This document shows positions 36,329-49,052 of a stretch of DNA of 64,000 bases, one piece after another. The stretch's first letter is position 1. Every line of letters begins with the position of its first letter. Both the position numbers and the translations under genes were made by a program. The DNA is taken from NCBI GenBank assembly GCA_905250025.1, contig CAJNOJ010000405.1, positions 16,976 through 80,975 of the forward strand, in the 5' to 3' direction. The notes under the pieces were generated by a model, which was not told the origin of the DNA, ran no database searches, and worked only from the letters and a program-made list of their open reading frames with translations. The DNA is from Adineta ricciae. Lineage: Eukaryota > Rotifera > Eurotatoria > Adinetida > Adinetidae.

Positions 36329-38970
36329 TTTCTTGTGTCTTCCTCTTTTTCCCCTATGCCAGGAGAAATCATCAGCCATTTTTCTTCTTCTACTTCGTTT
36401 TTTTTTGTGTAAACAGTATGTTTGTTTCTTTCTTTCTCTTCTTTTAGAAGGGTCTTGTTTTTTCGTTTTTTTTATGTTCATGGTGCTTTAGTTCATTCAT
36501 GAGATGAGGAATAAACGAAACATATATATGTATTTATATATATGTCAGAAAACTGTATAGATACACATATAGATAGATATATAATCACTCGTGTCAAATA
36601 TTGGCTAATGTGATTTTTCTTCTTCTTTGTCTGTTATATTGACAACGCCTTATTGTCAATTCAATTAAGAATAATAGCTATACATTCTTCCGAAAGACTA
36701 CACCATCCAGAAATGTATTGTTTTCTCTCTAAACAGACGAAATAAGTACATACAGAATATTGTTTACATTGTCAGTCAATTAAAAGGGCAAAACGCTCTT
36801 TGTCCTGTTGTTGATGTTGTTTCGCTGTTCGTCTTTGACTGAGTTCCATGTTTAGGAGTGGGAGGAAGAGATAGGCCTTGTATGTGAGCAATGTAGATTC
36901 GAAAATCTTCGAGCTAAATTGATCATGTGCGATAAGATCAATGCTCATCACTTATGTTTAATCAGAAGGCTTTGATTGTGTGACTGATGAGACATATATC
37001 GTTTCACTGGAATGCGCCAATGATTATCGTTCAAGTTCATTCGTTATTCGCTCGATTACATTGCGTACTCATCATTTGCCTATCGTTGTTTGTTGACAGG
37101 CGATCAATCGTGAATAGAAGAAACATCATGTCGTTAAAGAGGAGAATATGTGTATATCTAGCTCACTAGTCTAGTCAGATAAATACGTTGACGTCATGAA
37201 GATTTTCTTCTGATGTTTTTTTGATGAGAAAGTAAACGTTGGTAATCAATANTCAAGTTCATTCGTTATTCGCTCGATTACATTGCGTACTCATCATTTG
37301 CCTATCGTTGTTTGTTGACAGGCGATCAATCGTGAATAGAAGAAACATCATGTCGTTAAAGAGGAGAATATGTGTATATCTAGCTCACTAGTCTAGTCAG
37401 ATAAATACGTTGACGTCATGAAGATTTTCTTCTGATGTTTTTTTGATGAGAAAGTAAACGTTGGTAATCAATAAATGATCATATAATCCATCATTGTTTC
37501 TACCTTTCTCTTTCAAGTAACACTTACCTAGTGCTTATTTTCCATTAATGCTGTTTTTGTCTGCTGCAACAGAATTAGTACTTGAAAATGTTTATGATCA
37601 TTTAAAAGTATTCGCCGAACGAAAAGGAATCAGATGTTTAGAAACGAAATCGATGGCCTATGCGTGCCTAATGATTAGTATGAAGCGTTTCATTAAGCTG
37701 CGGGAAGGTTTAATCTTCTAGACAATCTTCTGGTTTCTAACGATGTATACAAACAGAGAATAGATCTAAGCGAGCGATTATGCGATCGTCTGTTGTAACC
37801 ACACATTGGCTTTTGTTACATCAGTGAGATACATCTCGGAACGATTCACTAATAAGAACATCAATGTAATGACAGAAAATTAGAAAAGTACATTAGAAGA
37901 GAGCCATAAAATCATTGTGACCTGTCAATCAATATAGGATCTCGGTTTTATATCGCCGACTCAACAGATTAGTGTCAGCTTCTTTATTTGTGATGACATT
38001 GCTCTAATTTATCTAAAGTCATCGGAACCCGATTGACAACATCCTGATGCTGATTAGGTACAACATCAATTAGATCAATGACTGCCTCATAGGACAGTTT
38101 CGACATCGAAATAACTATTTTCTATGGTAAAGAATCGCCGCGAGGAAGATTCAGCTGTTTGTTATAACTCTGTAAATAGATTAAAAAAAACGGCAACTAA
38201 AACTTGAACACATGTCAGCGTCATATGTATACATTTCTAGAATTGTTAAAAACTTATTTGTTCCAATCTCTCATAGATCAGATCTAAATGTGTGTCTACG
38301 TCTGTTCTTGAAGTATAAGCATGTACAATGAAAACTATATTTTCTTCGAAGATCGATTTTAGGTTACGATTGACTTTTAAGATCTCAACTCGAATGAATG
38401 TCACATCGAATGCCATGTTGTCTGTTTTCCGTTGCATTAACATCATCCTCTACATTGATCGTAAGTGCATAGATGTGTTAGAACGTTCTTTTCTTCATTT
38501 ATAAACAAGCAAGCAAGTGATTCAATAATGAAAGACGATAAGTTTCTTTTCTTTTTTTTTGTCAATGTCGCGAAATGCCTATGTTAAGTAAAATTTCCAA
38601 GCTTTTCTCTCGAATGATAACATATATACAAACGTTTTGCTCTCATCTTTTCAGATTTGATATATTAGTGCCCACAAAAAAGATAGCCCGAAGAATATGA
38701 TAAGGCAAAAATTTCCTACTGGTTTCTAAAGTTTATTTTTCTATTAGGTAAAAGAATCGAATGAATTTCTCTCAAATTCTCATGTCTTTTTGTTTGATTT
38801 AGTTTAAATTTCCATTCTTGATTCAACGTCGAGTAAAATTTACAACTAGCTATTCGTACTGACTGAATATTTTATTGTATTTCTAGTTACCATATTCATT
38901 TGTGCTTATTTGTTTCGTGTGCCAGCCAGTTTTGCCACGATCCAAATGCACTTGTTGTTGAGTATCGGCG
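36329..38970. other. 2.6-kb gene-poor stretch between TGIF and WAC
   Basis: TGIF 3'UTR, then AT-rich sequence without recognisable genes. It includes the second 221-bp scaffold duplication. Short frames are shadows. Confidence 0.5.
37031..37473. repeat. Exact 221-bp direct duplication around N (37252)
   Basis: 37031-37251 and 37253-37473 are identical around one N. This is the same length and structure as the TGIF join, hence the same assembly artefact. Confidence 0.9.
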
Positions 38971-40861
38971 ATGTATGGTAGCAAACATAGATCAACGGAT
39001 GGGTGCGACTTGTTTTCCGATTCAAATATTTTCTGAATTCTATCCATTGCGCCATTTTAGGTTGTATGAAAGCCGAAAAGATGGAAGCGGCTGTTCGGTA
39101 AGTGTGTGACTGGACGATGGATAGATCATGCATGGAAATGGTTGCAAAAAACTTCGATGTGTTGATCTTTCTAGTCATCAAAACGAGAGTGGAATTCACA
39201 AACACATGGCTGTAACGACGATTCATCCAGTAATCGAAAATACATTCGAACACAATGTAAATCGTGTTTAAAAGGAACGTTTTCACATTCGAATAGGTTT
39301 TTTGTTTCGTATAGCCTCGTCAAATAATCGAACTGTGTCATCATCGTCGTCCTCTCAACAGCAACGTCAAAATGGTGACAAAGATAAAAAGACTGTCAAA
39401 GATGTATGCATAGATTTGCTTCACTATGTCTGTATTTTTGTAATTCTGAGTTAGGCGAAAAAACCGCTTCGTATTTGTGGTGATTGGTCCGAATTCAAAA
39501 GTTCGAAAGGTAAGAAAAGAACGTAGATACATCAGAAAAAAGATTTCTGATATCTATTTCAGGCAAAACGTATTTCTATAATTACAAAACTGAGATCTCT
39601 CAGTGGGAAAGACCAAAAGCATGGTCAACAGATGAGTAAGTCACATTGGCCATTTCTCGTTCAATTTCATATGTCTATTCATGTAGAAGTACATCATCCT
39701 CGATACGTTCAAGTTCTTCATCGAATTCAAATGATCGAACAAAAAAAGGTTTCGATTTGATCAAGTTTTTTAACTGTTGCCGAAGAGTTTCTCTTTTCAT
39801 TCAGAATCAAGTCATGTCACAAACTCCTCTACAGTTCGTTCTCGACATAAGATGGAGGAGTCATTCCAAAACTCTCGTTCAACTGTAAAAGTTCATCATA
39901 ACGGTGATCAACATTCTCATTCGACAAATAATTTCAATCAAGATTCGTTCCAATCCAATGAAAATCTAAATACATCGTCAAACAATCGCCATCCTAGTTC
40001 AAGTAAGTCAAAAGTATTGATCTCAATTACATTGAACGTTGATTTCCTAGACGATGAAAACTCTCGAATGTCACTTTCGCCGACGAATAGTAGAGATTCC
40101 CCAACTATAGCAGTCTCTGATCGAAATGGTAATACACTACATTCATCCCTATCTGAACCTGGTAAAAACACAAATTTCATGAATGATTTGTTCATCATTT
40201 CGTTTAGCTGTTCAAGTCACCACTCCCGTACCCGATGTACCAAATAAATCTCTTGAGAAAGATTCTATTCCTTTAAATGGTAGGAAATCTTTCTTTGTTT
40301 GTTTATTTTTCATAAATACAAGAATGGTGTTTAGGAACTGATACAAAAATTGCCACGACTCGTTCAAATCCTCCTTCAACGACAAGAACAGATCAAACGT
40401 AAATGAATGATTTTTTTTCTTCGAAATTAAGATATTTTTATATTTAGTTCGGAAAGTGAACCCTCTACTCCTTCCGTGTCAAAAGCTGAACGTGATCAAG
40501 AAATTCAAAAATATTATCGAAGTGATTTAATTCAACATTTAACTGATTGGCCATCAAATCAATTAGAGAAACAGGTAGAAGAATTGTCTTCGAATCACTT
40601 CATCTATCCGTTACTTTTGATTTAGTGTCTAAAACTTTTCGATGATTATTATGGTTATAGTGCTAAAATGTCTACAGGATTTATTGAACTTAAAGCATTA
40701 AAGTCGAACTTTCGCATCTTAGAGATAAAACGAAGTATTTTAACACAAAGGTAACGAGCATGTCACTTAGTTTTTACGAAATGACAGAGTTTTTACATCG
40801 TTTAGACTACTCCGGTGTCAACAACACATGAAAGAACGAGAAGATGATAAACTTTTATAGA
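38971..40861 (+). CDS. WAC: WW domain adaptor with coiled coil
   Basis: Many short exons. The start appears to be a split ATG: AT at 38971-38972, an 88-bp intron, then G at 39061, giving [12 protein letters not shown], similar to the YARKQQRLSDGC start of vertebrate WAC. The WW domain spans two exons (39454-39508 and 39563-39635): [17 protein letters not shown] and WERPKAW. A long Ser/Thr-rich disordered middle follows. The C-terminal coiled-coil region ([31 protein letters not shown]) matches WAC, which recruits RNF20/40 for histone H2B ubiquitination. The stop is TAG at 40859-40861. The middle exon borders and the start are less certain. Confidence 0.82.
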
Positions 40862-41784
40862 ATATCTGTTCATCTTTCTCCCGCCTGTGCATTCGTATGC
40901 ACAATAAATGTTTGATTCTTAACGTGCGAGCTTGTTCGATATAATTCGGTATTTTTCTATCTGTCAGATAAGAAGAAATGTATCAACATCATTCTTTTTT
41001 TGTTGGGCTGGCTAATTCTAGAACAGCGGATCTTTTTTCACTTTCCCTCTTCTTCTTCTTCTTGGTTATTCTTTCCACAAAACAAATAAACCTATGTCTC
41101 TCTTCTGTATTGATATGTTCTACTTTCTTTTGTGTATCTTTCATTTTGTTGTTTATTCTTATGAAAAAGTTACACATTATATATATATATACATATGAAA
41201 GACAATATTTGTGTACAAAAGAAAACATATACATAATGAATATCTGTTTCAATGAGAAAAGTACTTTGCAGCCAAATGATAATCTTCGTTCTATAAGGTA
41301 TTTTTGCTTCTTAACAATAGACGTAGGTGTTCGTTCCATGCAAACAATCAAATATTAAGTACTCAGAGATATTCAATCCCGAAAGTCTAATAAATGACAA
41401 AACATGCGATCTTAAGATATCAATCGACATCGGAGAATGAATAGTTTTCTTTGCTACTACGTTCTTCTTTCATGACTTAGGTATATTTGTATTAAACAAT
41501 CTATCCTTCATCAGTACAAAATCAATGATCGAATGTTCCGGTCAACGTACACTTTCAAATGTCTGTTTTTTGTACTTCCCTTAAGTGCGTGATCGATGAG
41601 TATAGCGAAGATATAAAACTAGCAAAACATTCGTCACGCATGATGTACCTTCTATTGAATAGTTAAAAACCAATTGAATCTTGATAGTTATCACTCGGTG
41701 TATTTATTTATTTATTGCTTGATTGATTGTAAATATACACCTGTCGTTTATTTATTAAATATGCGGCCATATCTATTTTAGATA
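40862..41784. other. Spacer, WAC to SNAPC3
   Basis: AT-rich, with a (TA)n run near 41178-41192. No gene found. The end carries an ATTTTAG acceptor 3 nt before the SNAPC3 ATG. Confidence 0.5.
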
Positions 41785-42968
41785 ATGTCAAATGATAACG
41801 ATCGCCTGCGTGAATTTATATCGTCGCCAATCGATCTGACGAAATTTCTTGCCGATGCGCAAAATGTCAAGGAACGTCTGAATACGTTAAAGTCATCGTA
41901 TTCTAGTGATCAAGATCACCTTGATACGTTGATGAATGTATCGAAAACACTGAGTGACTATCGTCATCTTGAACAACAGGACGAATTGACACGTGGAGAT
42001 GACGAGATGAACGAGGTTCTCGAAGAGGATGAAGCCACGACAAGTACGTGGCGTACGAGGCGAAAGAAAAAGAAATTGGACCCAGCTATCGTCAATAACT
42101 TAAAATTCTATCCTGCTTGTATTGAATATCTTTATCGTGAGTTCAGTCAATCACGTCCACACGCAGCACATGACACCGCATTTTTAAAAAACATTCGTGA
42201 ATGTAATCAAGCACCAGCGAATTTTCATGATGATCGATTAGTTTTAAATTTACAAATCTTTTTCCCAATCGAATCTCGTGATCGTTATCGTCATCAATTA
42301 ATGAACGAATTAATCTGTTTATCGACACTGACTTTAGCGCAGATTCGCGACACTATCGAGTGTGTTAGTGACGAGCAAATTCTCGGAGAGTATTCACAAA
42401 ATCCTGAAGAAATCAAAACTATTGGTCAACGTGCAAGCGATGTAAACACTGCTGCTTGTTTTATCATCGAGTCGGTAATTTACGATGATTTACGTCGAAC
42501 AAATGAACGTTTGAGTGAAAAGATTCTTCAACAAACAGATTCTACTTATACTCAAGGGAACACGATGGAAATGACAAGTTTAAATGACTTGAAAGGACTT
42601 CAACTCGGCAAACCCTACATTTATCTTCACCAGAACAATTGTGAGCATGTTATTGTCTTCAGTGAATTGAAATTACTTGAAAAAGACCAGTGTCATGATT
42701 CCAGGTAAGGGAATGTCTTGTTCGATGAAATCTTCTCTCAATTTTCTCTTTGTCTAGTCTTTATCCATTATGTCGAATGAAATATCACGGGAGATTTTCC
42801 TACTGCTTTCTCTGTAACGTTTTTTATGCCAAATGGTTGGTACGCAATTCACCTCTAATACCTGATGATCCATGTTTATTGTGTGAACGGTGCTTCAAGA
42901 CATGTCACTACGATAAAGATGGCAATAAAGTGGGAGAATTCACTGCGCATCATTTTCCTCAATTGTAA
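41785..42968 (+). CDS. SNAPC3: snRNA-activating protein complex subunit 3
   Basis: Two exons (41785-42704, 42758-42968) give 376 residues. The N-terminal half is acidic and helical with a basic RRKKKK stretch. The C-terminal half is the conserved SNAP50 domain: HVIVFSELKL, LYPLCRMKYHGRF, CFLCNVFYAKWL, and CLLCERCFKTCHYDKDGNKVGEF, Cys/His pairs forming the zinc-binding DNA-contact region. SNAPc binds the proximal sequence element of snRNA promoters for both Pol II and Pol III. Confidence 0.93.
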
Positions 42969-43852
42969 AAATAGATTCAACTGTTTCTATTTCAAATAAA
43001 TAAATAAATGATAAAAGGTCGTTCTTTGTTGTTCTGTTAAATAGAAGGGGATGCGTCTCTTGCGCTTTTTTCCTCTATTCTTGTTTCATTGACATACAAA
43101 AAAGAATTTAATATTTCATCCATCCAATGGTTAACAACGAGGCAAGTTTTAACAGCATAACCAACGCAACCACTCCCTCTGAAGTCATGTGTTTTTCCTG
43201 ACGTATGAGATGGCAATCGTTGCCCTACATTTTCTATTCTTTTTCTTTGCTCTGTTGTTGTTTGCACAAGACTTTGTCGACGGATGACGTCGATTACACG
43301 AATAGGAAAGTAGTTTCTTTTTTTCTGCTTGTTGCTGTTATTGCTATCGCTTCGAAGAGATCGCTGCGTTTTTTTGCCTTTCTTCCACTGCAAAAACAAC
43401 ATTGACGTATACAAAAAAACATTGCTCCACTAAGGCACAATGACAATGTTCTTTTCATCTTCGCATCTATATCATTCATAGTCATCGATTTACGAACAGT
43501 TGTTTATTTTAGAAGAACGACATTTATAGATTTGACCAGGCTTTTGTGACCAAATTGAAGAGCACAACAAACTTTCGACGAAGGTAATTCGACTCATTGA
43601 TTAACTTCGTATGCTAAAAAAGAGTGTGACAAAAGACATTTTGTGCTTCATTGCTTTTTTTTACCTAACTCGGTTTTTCTCATGTTCGACTGTGTATATA
43701 AATACGTCAAGTATCTGAATATCAATCAACGTATTATTTATTTCATTGTGCTTACTTACACTCATCCTTTACATTAGATAAGCGTTTATCAATTGATGAG
43801 TATTTGTTGAAAAGTCAATACAACCAACTGCAAGTACAACAACGTTACAATA
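42969..43852. other. Spacer with TATA element upstream of the nuclear receptor
   Basis: Contains TATATAAAT at 43695-43703, about 150 bp before the receptor ATG. The acceptor-like ACATTAG (to 43777) could end a 5'UTR intron. Nothing else is recognised. Confidence 0.5.
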
Positions 43853-46269
43853 ATGTACAGATTAATGAACGAAGGTAAATAATTGAATACCGAGATTGAA
43901 GTTCAATTTGATTCGTTTTTAGTAACTAACGATAGCAATAACAGCCGATCATCGTCTGATTCACACTCTATTCATGGTGACGACTATTCCATGGATAAAC
44001 GACGATCCTACCGAGTTCGCTCGTCGAATAAATTAGCTCTGGACGAGACGATGAATAGTAAACTAGTGGAACAAAATCTGTCATCTACAGGTACAAAACA
44101 TCAATCAACAGCAGAAAAACGCCCCTTCCCATTTGGACAATGGTAAAGTCCTTGACATTTGTTAGTTTTTCTTAATAAGTTTTACTTTTATAGCCGAGTA
44201 TGTATGGATAAAGCAACAGGTGCTCATTATGGCGTGCCAACTTGTGAAGGGTGTAAGGTAAATTATTTATAATGATAGAATTTGCCATAGCTGCAAATAT
44301 ACTTTGCCAATAAGTAATTGCAGGTCAACATGACCTTGACTAATATTTGAACTGTTTCAGCTAAATACAACGCGTACACATTTTGTGAATTAGGGAGGAG
44401 GGGGGAGAATGACTAATTGTAAGGTCTCCTGGGCAGTTTCAAGATAAACAGCTCATTAAAAGTACTTCGAATAGTTTTTTCACCGTATTGACTAATATGA
44501 CTGCTTCTCTTGTTTTTTTTAAAGGGATTCTTCAAACGCAGCATCTTGCGGAAAGAAAAATATCGATGTTACTTTGGTGATGGATGTGTTATTAATACTG
44601 ATAATCGTAATCGTTGTAAATCGTGCCGATTCCGAAAATGCCTTAGCGAAGGCATGTCCGTTGAAGGTACGTGAAACTCGATATCTCGTGTGTTGTTGAC
44701 ACAAGTTCTTTTCTAGGCGTTCGAATGGGCCGAATCCCGAAACTAGTCAAAGAGAAAGCCTTAGCTGAATATCAGTTATCCATATCGAGTATTGAAAACG
44801 AAGATCCGAGCTCATCGATTGCCTCGTCATCACCGTACATACGATCATTAGATTCCAATTCTGATCCATTCACGTCTGCCGATGTCGAATTGGAATTAAT
44901 CGACGAGCAAGCGATGCTCGAGGAATTCGACGAATTAATATTAGAGAAATCATCCATAGCTTCAGGACTATCGACTCAATCTGCGTCATACGACCATTTC
45001 ACCTTAGATGAAGCCAATTACTATGACTCGAATCATATAAGTTATGATGATGCGCAATATGCTAACGATGCTCTTCAACGTATTCAAGACCTTGTCGAGA
45101 AACTTTCTCAGCCAATAACATCCATCGATCTTGGCCGTGAAAATTCGGCATTTATTCGATATCTACGACGAAAGATGATTGAACTAAGCAATACTCACAA
45201 TAGCTGTACACGACAACTAATCAGCCGAATGAATACTCTAATCAATAGCAACGTAAGCTGACCCATCGAACTTTCACTTCTCAACTAAACCATATTTGCT
45301 TTGTTTTTTAATTAGGCAAACATTTTTCCGGGTGATCAGTCATCCCTTCAGGATGTCTTAACGGGATTGACAGGTATAATGAAAGATTCTAATGAACCGG
45401 TGCCAAATGACATTGATATTTTTAGATGCCATTCCATTTCATGTCAAAAATCTCATCACATTTGCTCGACAGGTATGTATTGTTCTCAGATACGATTCTC
45501 ATGTCTGTCAGAATTCATCAAGAATAAAAGGAATGAACTTATTTATTATTTCAGATGCCTGCAATTAATGAAATTGATCAAGACGATTTCCATAAAATAA
45601 TGAACAACCGTCTATTTGACTTCTGGATGGTAAGAATCAATTCACTGACAGGAAGTTTCAGGAAATGATTTCGTTACTCTTTAGATAAAACATGCCCCGT
45701 TATACTGTCGAAACGAATCATATATTATGCTACCTAATGGCTTGCAATATACACGTCAATGGATGATCAAGATAATTGGAGAAGATATGGTTGAAGCAAT
45801 GTTCACATTCGCTAATAAATTCAATGCTCTCAATTTAACACAGGAAGAATATGCACTAGTATTCCCAGTTATTATCTGTGCAAAAGGTAAGCAAGCTCGC
45901 TTTTGCGAAGTAAATCGTCATCGAATTCAATTGTAGACAAAACTCTTGATGATCAGGAGGCAGTACGTCACATTCAGTGCTGCTATTTATATGCTCTATA
46001 TACGCAAATGTTAACAACACGAACACAGAGTGAAGCGCGAGCCGTATTTCGTAGTTTGTTACAGGTAATTTTAGTTCTAGGCCGTTAATAAATTAACTAT
46101 TTGCGTATTTCATTCGTAGCTTTTAACTCTTCTACCATCACTAAATGAATTACAAGAGAAACCAATCGAATCATGTGTGCAAAACAGTGAGTGTTGATTT
46201 GACGTTCTTGAAATCTAATTGATGTTTTTGTTTTCTTTTTTTTCATTAGCAGCGAATTCGGAATTCTGA
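43853..46269 (+). CDS. NR1-like nuclear receptor
   Basis: About twelve exons give roughly 525 residues. The DNA-binding domain has both zinc fingers ([28 protein letters not shown] and CYFGDGC...CKSCRFRKCL) with P-box EGCKG, followed by a C-terminal extension (GVRMGRIPK) as in NR1 receptors of the E75/NR1D/PPAR group. A long acidic hinge (about 180 residues) separates it from a ligand-binding domain (exons from 45316) that contains the FAR...F and LNLTQEEYALVF (helix 8-9) signatures. The protein ends soon after helix 10/11 (NELQEKPIESC) with no evident AF-2 helix. The subfamily cannot be fixed by eye. Confidence 0.85.
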
Positions 46270-48169
46270 TATGTGCCAATATGCTGTTTTCATACGTTGG
46301 AGTTGTTGTTTTATAGAACTTACCGTTGTAGACTAACGTTTTTCCTTCTTTTTCTTTTGGATTTTTTATTTCAGTAAGTGTGAATAAATATATATACTTT
46401 TAAACAGAAAAATTGCTACTCATAATAATGTATTGATCTACAAGCGACATGTTATTTGAGTGAGATGAGATGACAGAGCATGGCATCTCTTGGCACGATC
46501 GGCTCAGTGAAAAGAAAGACGAAAGGCCATCTTTGAAGTGTTTGCGTTCGATGAATTATATATAAATATCAATTCTCAGTGTTACGCGGAAAATCGAGTG
46601 AATGTTGTTAACCGAGCTGTGTTACTTTTCAACGATACGATAATCGTGCCTAATTTGTATGAAGGGACTGCTTTCAGATAAACTCTGTAGAAACTTGTGA
46701 TATTTTTGTGTTCCCAGAGGAATTAAATACAGATTTAGGTTAATAATTTTCCTGGTATCGGCTGCAAATATAGAAATTGATTTGAAAACTTCATCATGCC
46801 TACAGAAAAATCAGGAACTAGATTGGCGAATTCTGTTAGTACACAGTCGTGATTATTCTTTTATGTCGGTAATTACTTGTGCCTAGATCTTGACTCGTCA
46901 TTTCTAAATTTGGACGAACGATTTCAGTTTTATTCAACTAAAATTACTCGAAATTGTCGCGGACTTTTGTAATACCAATTTCTTCAATATCATTTGTATA
47001 AGCCCACTATGAGTTTCGCCGATTTGAATCTCCGTCGTTGCCAAAGCAAAGTTTAAATTATATGTTTCGGCGCATTTGAATGAAAGGTCAGACATTTATT
47101 TCGAAATATCATACAAAAAAGCTTTATTAAACACGACTGCCTGTGGTGCTTTTGAGAACATGCAATAATCATCATTGTTTTTGGATAGAAATAAATACAC
47201 TTGAGACATTGCAGCTACCGATGAGTAATTCATAACTTTTCTTTTCCAATTTCGTTTTGTCACGCATCGTGAAATGCGAACAATACTGTCATACCGTAGA
47301 ATGGGTTTTTCTTTGGGAAACTCCAACTGTCTATCACTTAAACGACTTGAAATGAGTAATAAATAACTAAGAATAGAGTTGCAGTATGGTCTAAATGTCT
47401 GATTTTTTCCAAATTACTCGAACTGTCGACAATATCACAGCAATATTATATCAATCATGTGTATTGATTCTCTATCAAATACTGCCGATGGAGAGAACGA
47501 AAAAAAAATCTCACCTTGACGATTTGAGTACTCGCACATTTTTGCTTGAGGGCAAGTTTTCTTTTGAGTTTTTCGTGATTTTTGAAATGTTACATGATTT
47601 ACGAGTTGTTAACGTTGTCAGCAAACAAAAAAGAAAAAATTTCGTTTGTTGAATCACGAGACCAAGATACGCGGCGAAAAGAAACGATTTGTTTCGAGTA
47701 TTTCATATATCTGATAAAGAAAAAGTCATTGAAATGACTCATCGTCAATACTAGTTGGAAGAAAAAACACGTCTATAAAATTTGATCCAGTTGAATAAAA
47801 TGCTGATCTTTGGGCTGTGTCTAATTGTGAAATTAGTAACATTAGTCATACAAAAGCTAGATACAATCTTGGGATTTTTCCTTTTTGTCAAACCATTGCA
47901 ATATTCTTGATAAATGTTTCTCGATATATTATGCAATACGCGGATATTCCAACTTTGTCTTAGTCATAATAAAAAGTAGATATACCAAAACGAGAAGCAT
48001 CAATCATGTGTAACTCGATGATATCATTTGAAGCTATCTTTTTTTTATGAGACGAAATGAAAGAAAGATTGTCATAAAATGACGCACCTATCTTTTGCTT
48101 GATTAGGTTCGATTTTTTCGTTCTTTTCTACCGAGCAGAAACGAAAAAAAAACACAAACCGCGCCGCTC
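46270..48169. other. 1.9-kb spacer, nuclear receptor to ETS gene
   Basis: AT-rich with no supported gene. The longest frames (for example 47395-47652) lack splice-consistent neighbours and family features. Confidence 0.5.
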
Positions 48170-48177
48170 TATATAAA
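48170..48177 (+). promoter_or_regulatory. TATA box of the ETS gene
   Basis: TATATAAA within a locally GC-richer stretch, 68 bp before the ETS ATG at 48245. Confidence 0.65.
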
Positions 48178-48244
48178 GCTATCGTCGAAATACAACGTAC
48201 ATATAGAAGAAAGAAGTTACGACGTGTCGTCTACTCTCGTTACA

Positions 48245-49052
48245 ATGTCAAACTCACAATCACACGCACTACCAGCTGGCGTTTTCGACGCTTACCTCCC
48301 GTCAGTGCTGACTGATGAGGATCAACTTTTCGAGTCGCTCGATGTTCTGGTAAACTCAGTGGGCATCGATGTCAGCACCTTTTGCACAGGACATCGACAG
48401 GATGCTCCACTGTTCGATTCGATGTCGGCTGATACTGAGGCCGCTGAAACAATTCAAGATAACACCGACTATTCAATGCAGAGTCAATTTTCTAATACCG
48501 ATGACATCGATACTTATCTTTGCGAAACATCGAGTGTCATACCACATCCTCCAAATGTATTTCTATCAACATCAGTGATGAGTACATATGACACTAAACA
48601 AAGTTATATTTCATCACCGAGCTCGCCGAAGTATGTCAACTGTAAACAGAAAAGAAACTTTCTTGTACATGATCACACAACAGGCAAAGACCGCCGTCCA
48701 TATCTTTACGAATTTCTTCGCATGCTATTAGAAAATGGTGAATATTCACACATTATCCAATTCATCGATCGTAAACAAGGCGTTTTCAAACTTCTCAAAC
48801 CTCAGGATATTGCTGAACTATGGAGATATGCGAAAGGACGCAATAGCGATAACGGTAAGTTCATTTATCCTTGAAATGAATAATTTCATCATTTGTCCGC
48901 TTTTCTTTCTCTTAGAAATGACATACGATAAAGTTGCTCGAGCATTACGCTACTACTATAGTAGTGAAATCATGCAGCCAAATCCCGGTCGCTATACTTT
49001 CAAGTTTGGACCTAAATCCGGTTTTGGCAAGTCTTGGTGGCCAGTCTGCTAA
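48245..49052 (+). CDS. ETS-domain transcription factor, ELF3/EHF/SPDEF type
   Basis: Two exons (48245-48854, 48916-49052) encode 248 residues. The C-terminal ~90 residues are the ETS winged helix: LYEFLRMLLENGEYSHII, GVFKLLKPQDIAELW, MTYDKVARALRYYY (recognition helix with both Arg), and GRYTFKFG. The FKLLKPQDIAELW spacing is nearest the epithelial ELF3/EHF/ELF5 class. The N-terminal region is acidic and Ser-rich, a likely activation domain without a clear Pointed domain. I chose ATG 48245 because the frame upstream lacks ATG and a TATA box lies 68 bp away. Confidence 0.88.

Noticed and set aside
47395..47652. 85-codon plus-strand frame
   Set aside because: Low-complexity, hydrophobic and basic composition as expected from AT-rich DNA, with no splice-consistent neighbours.
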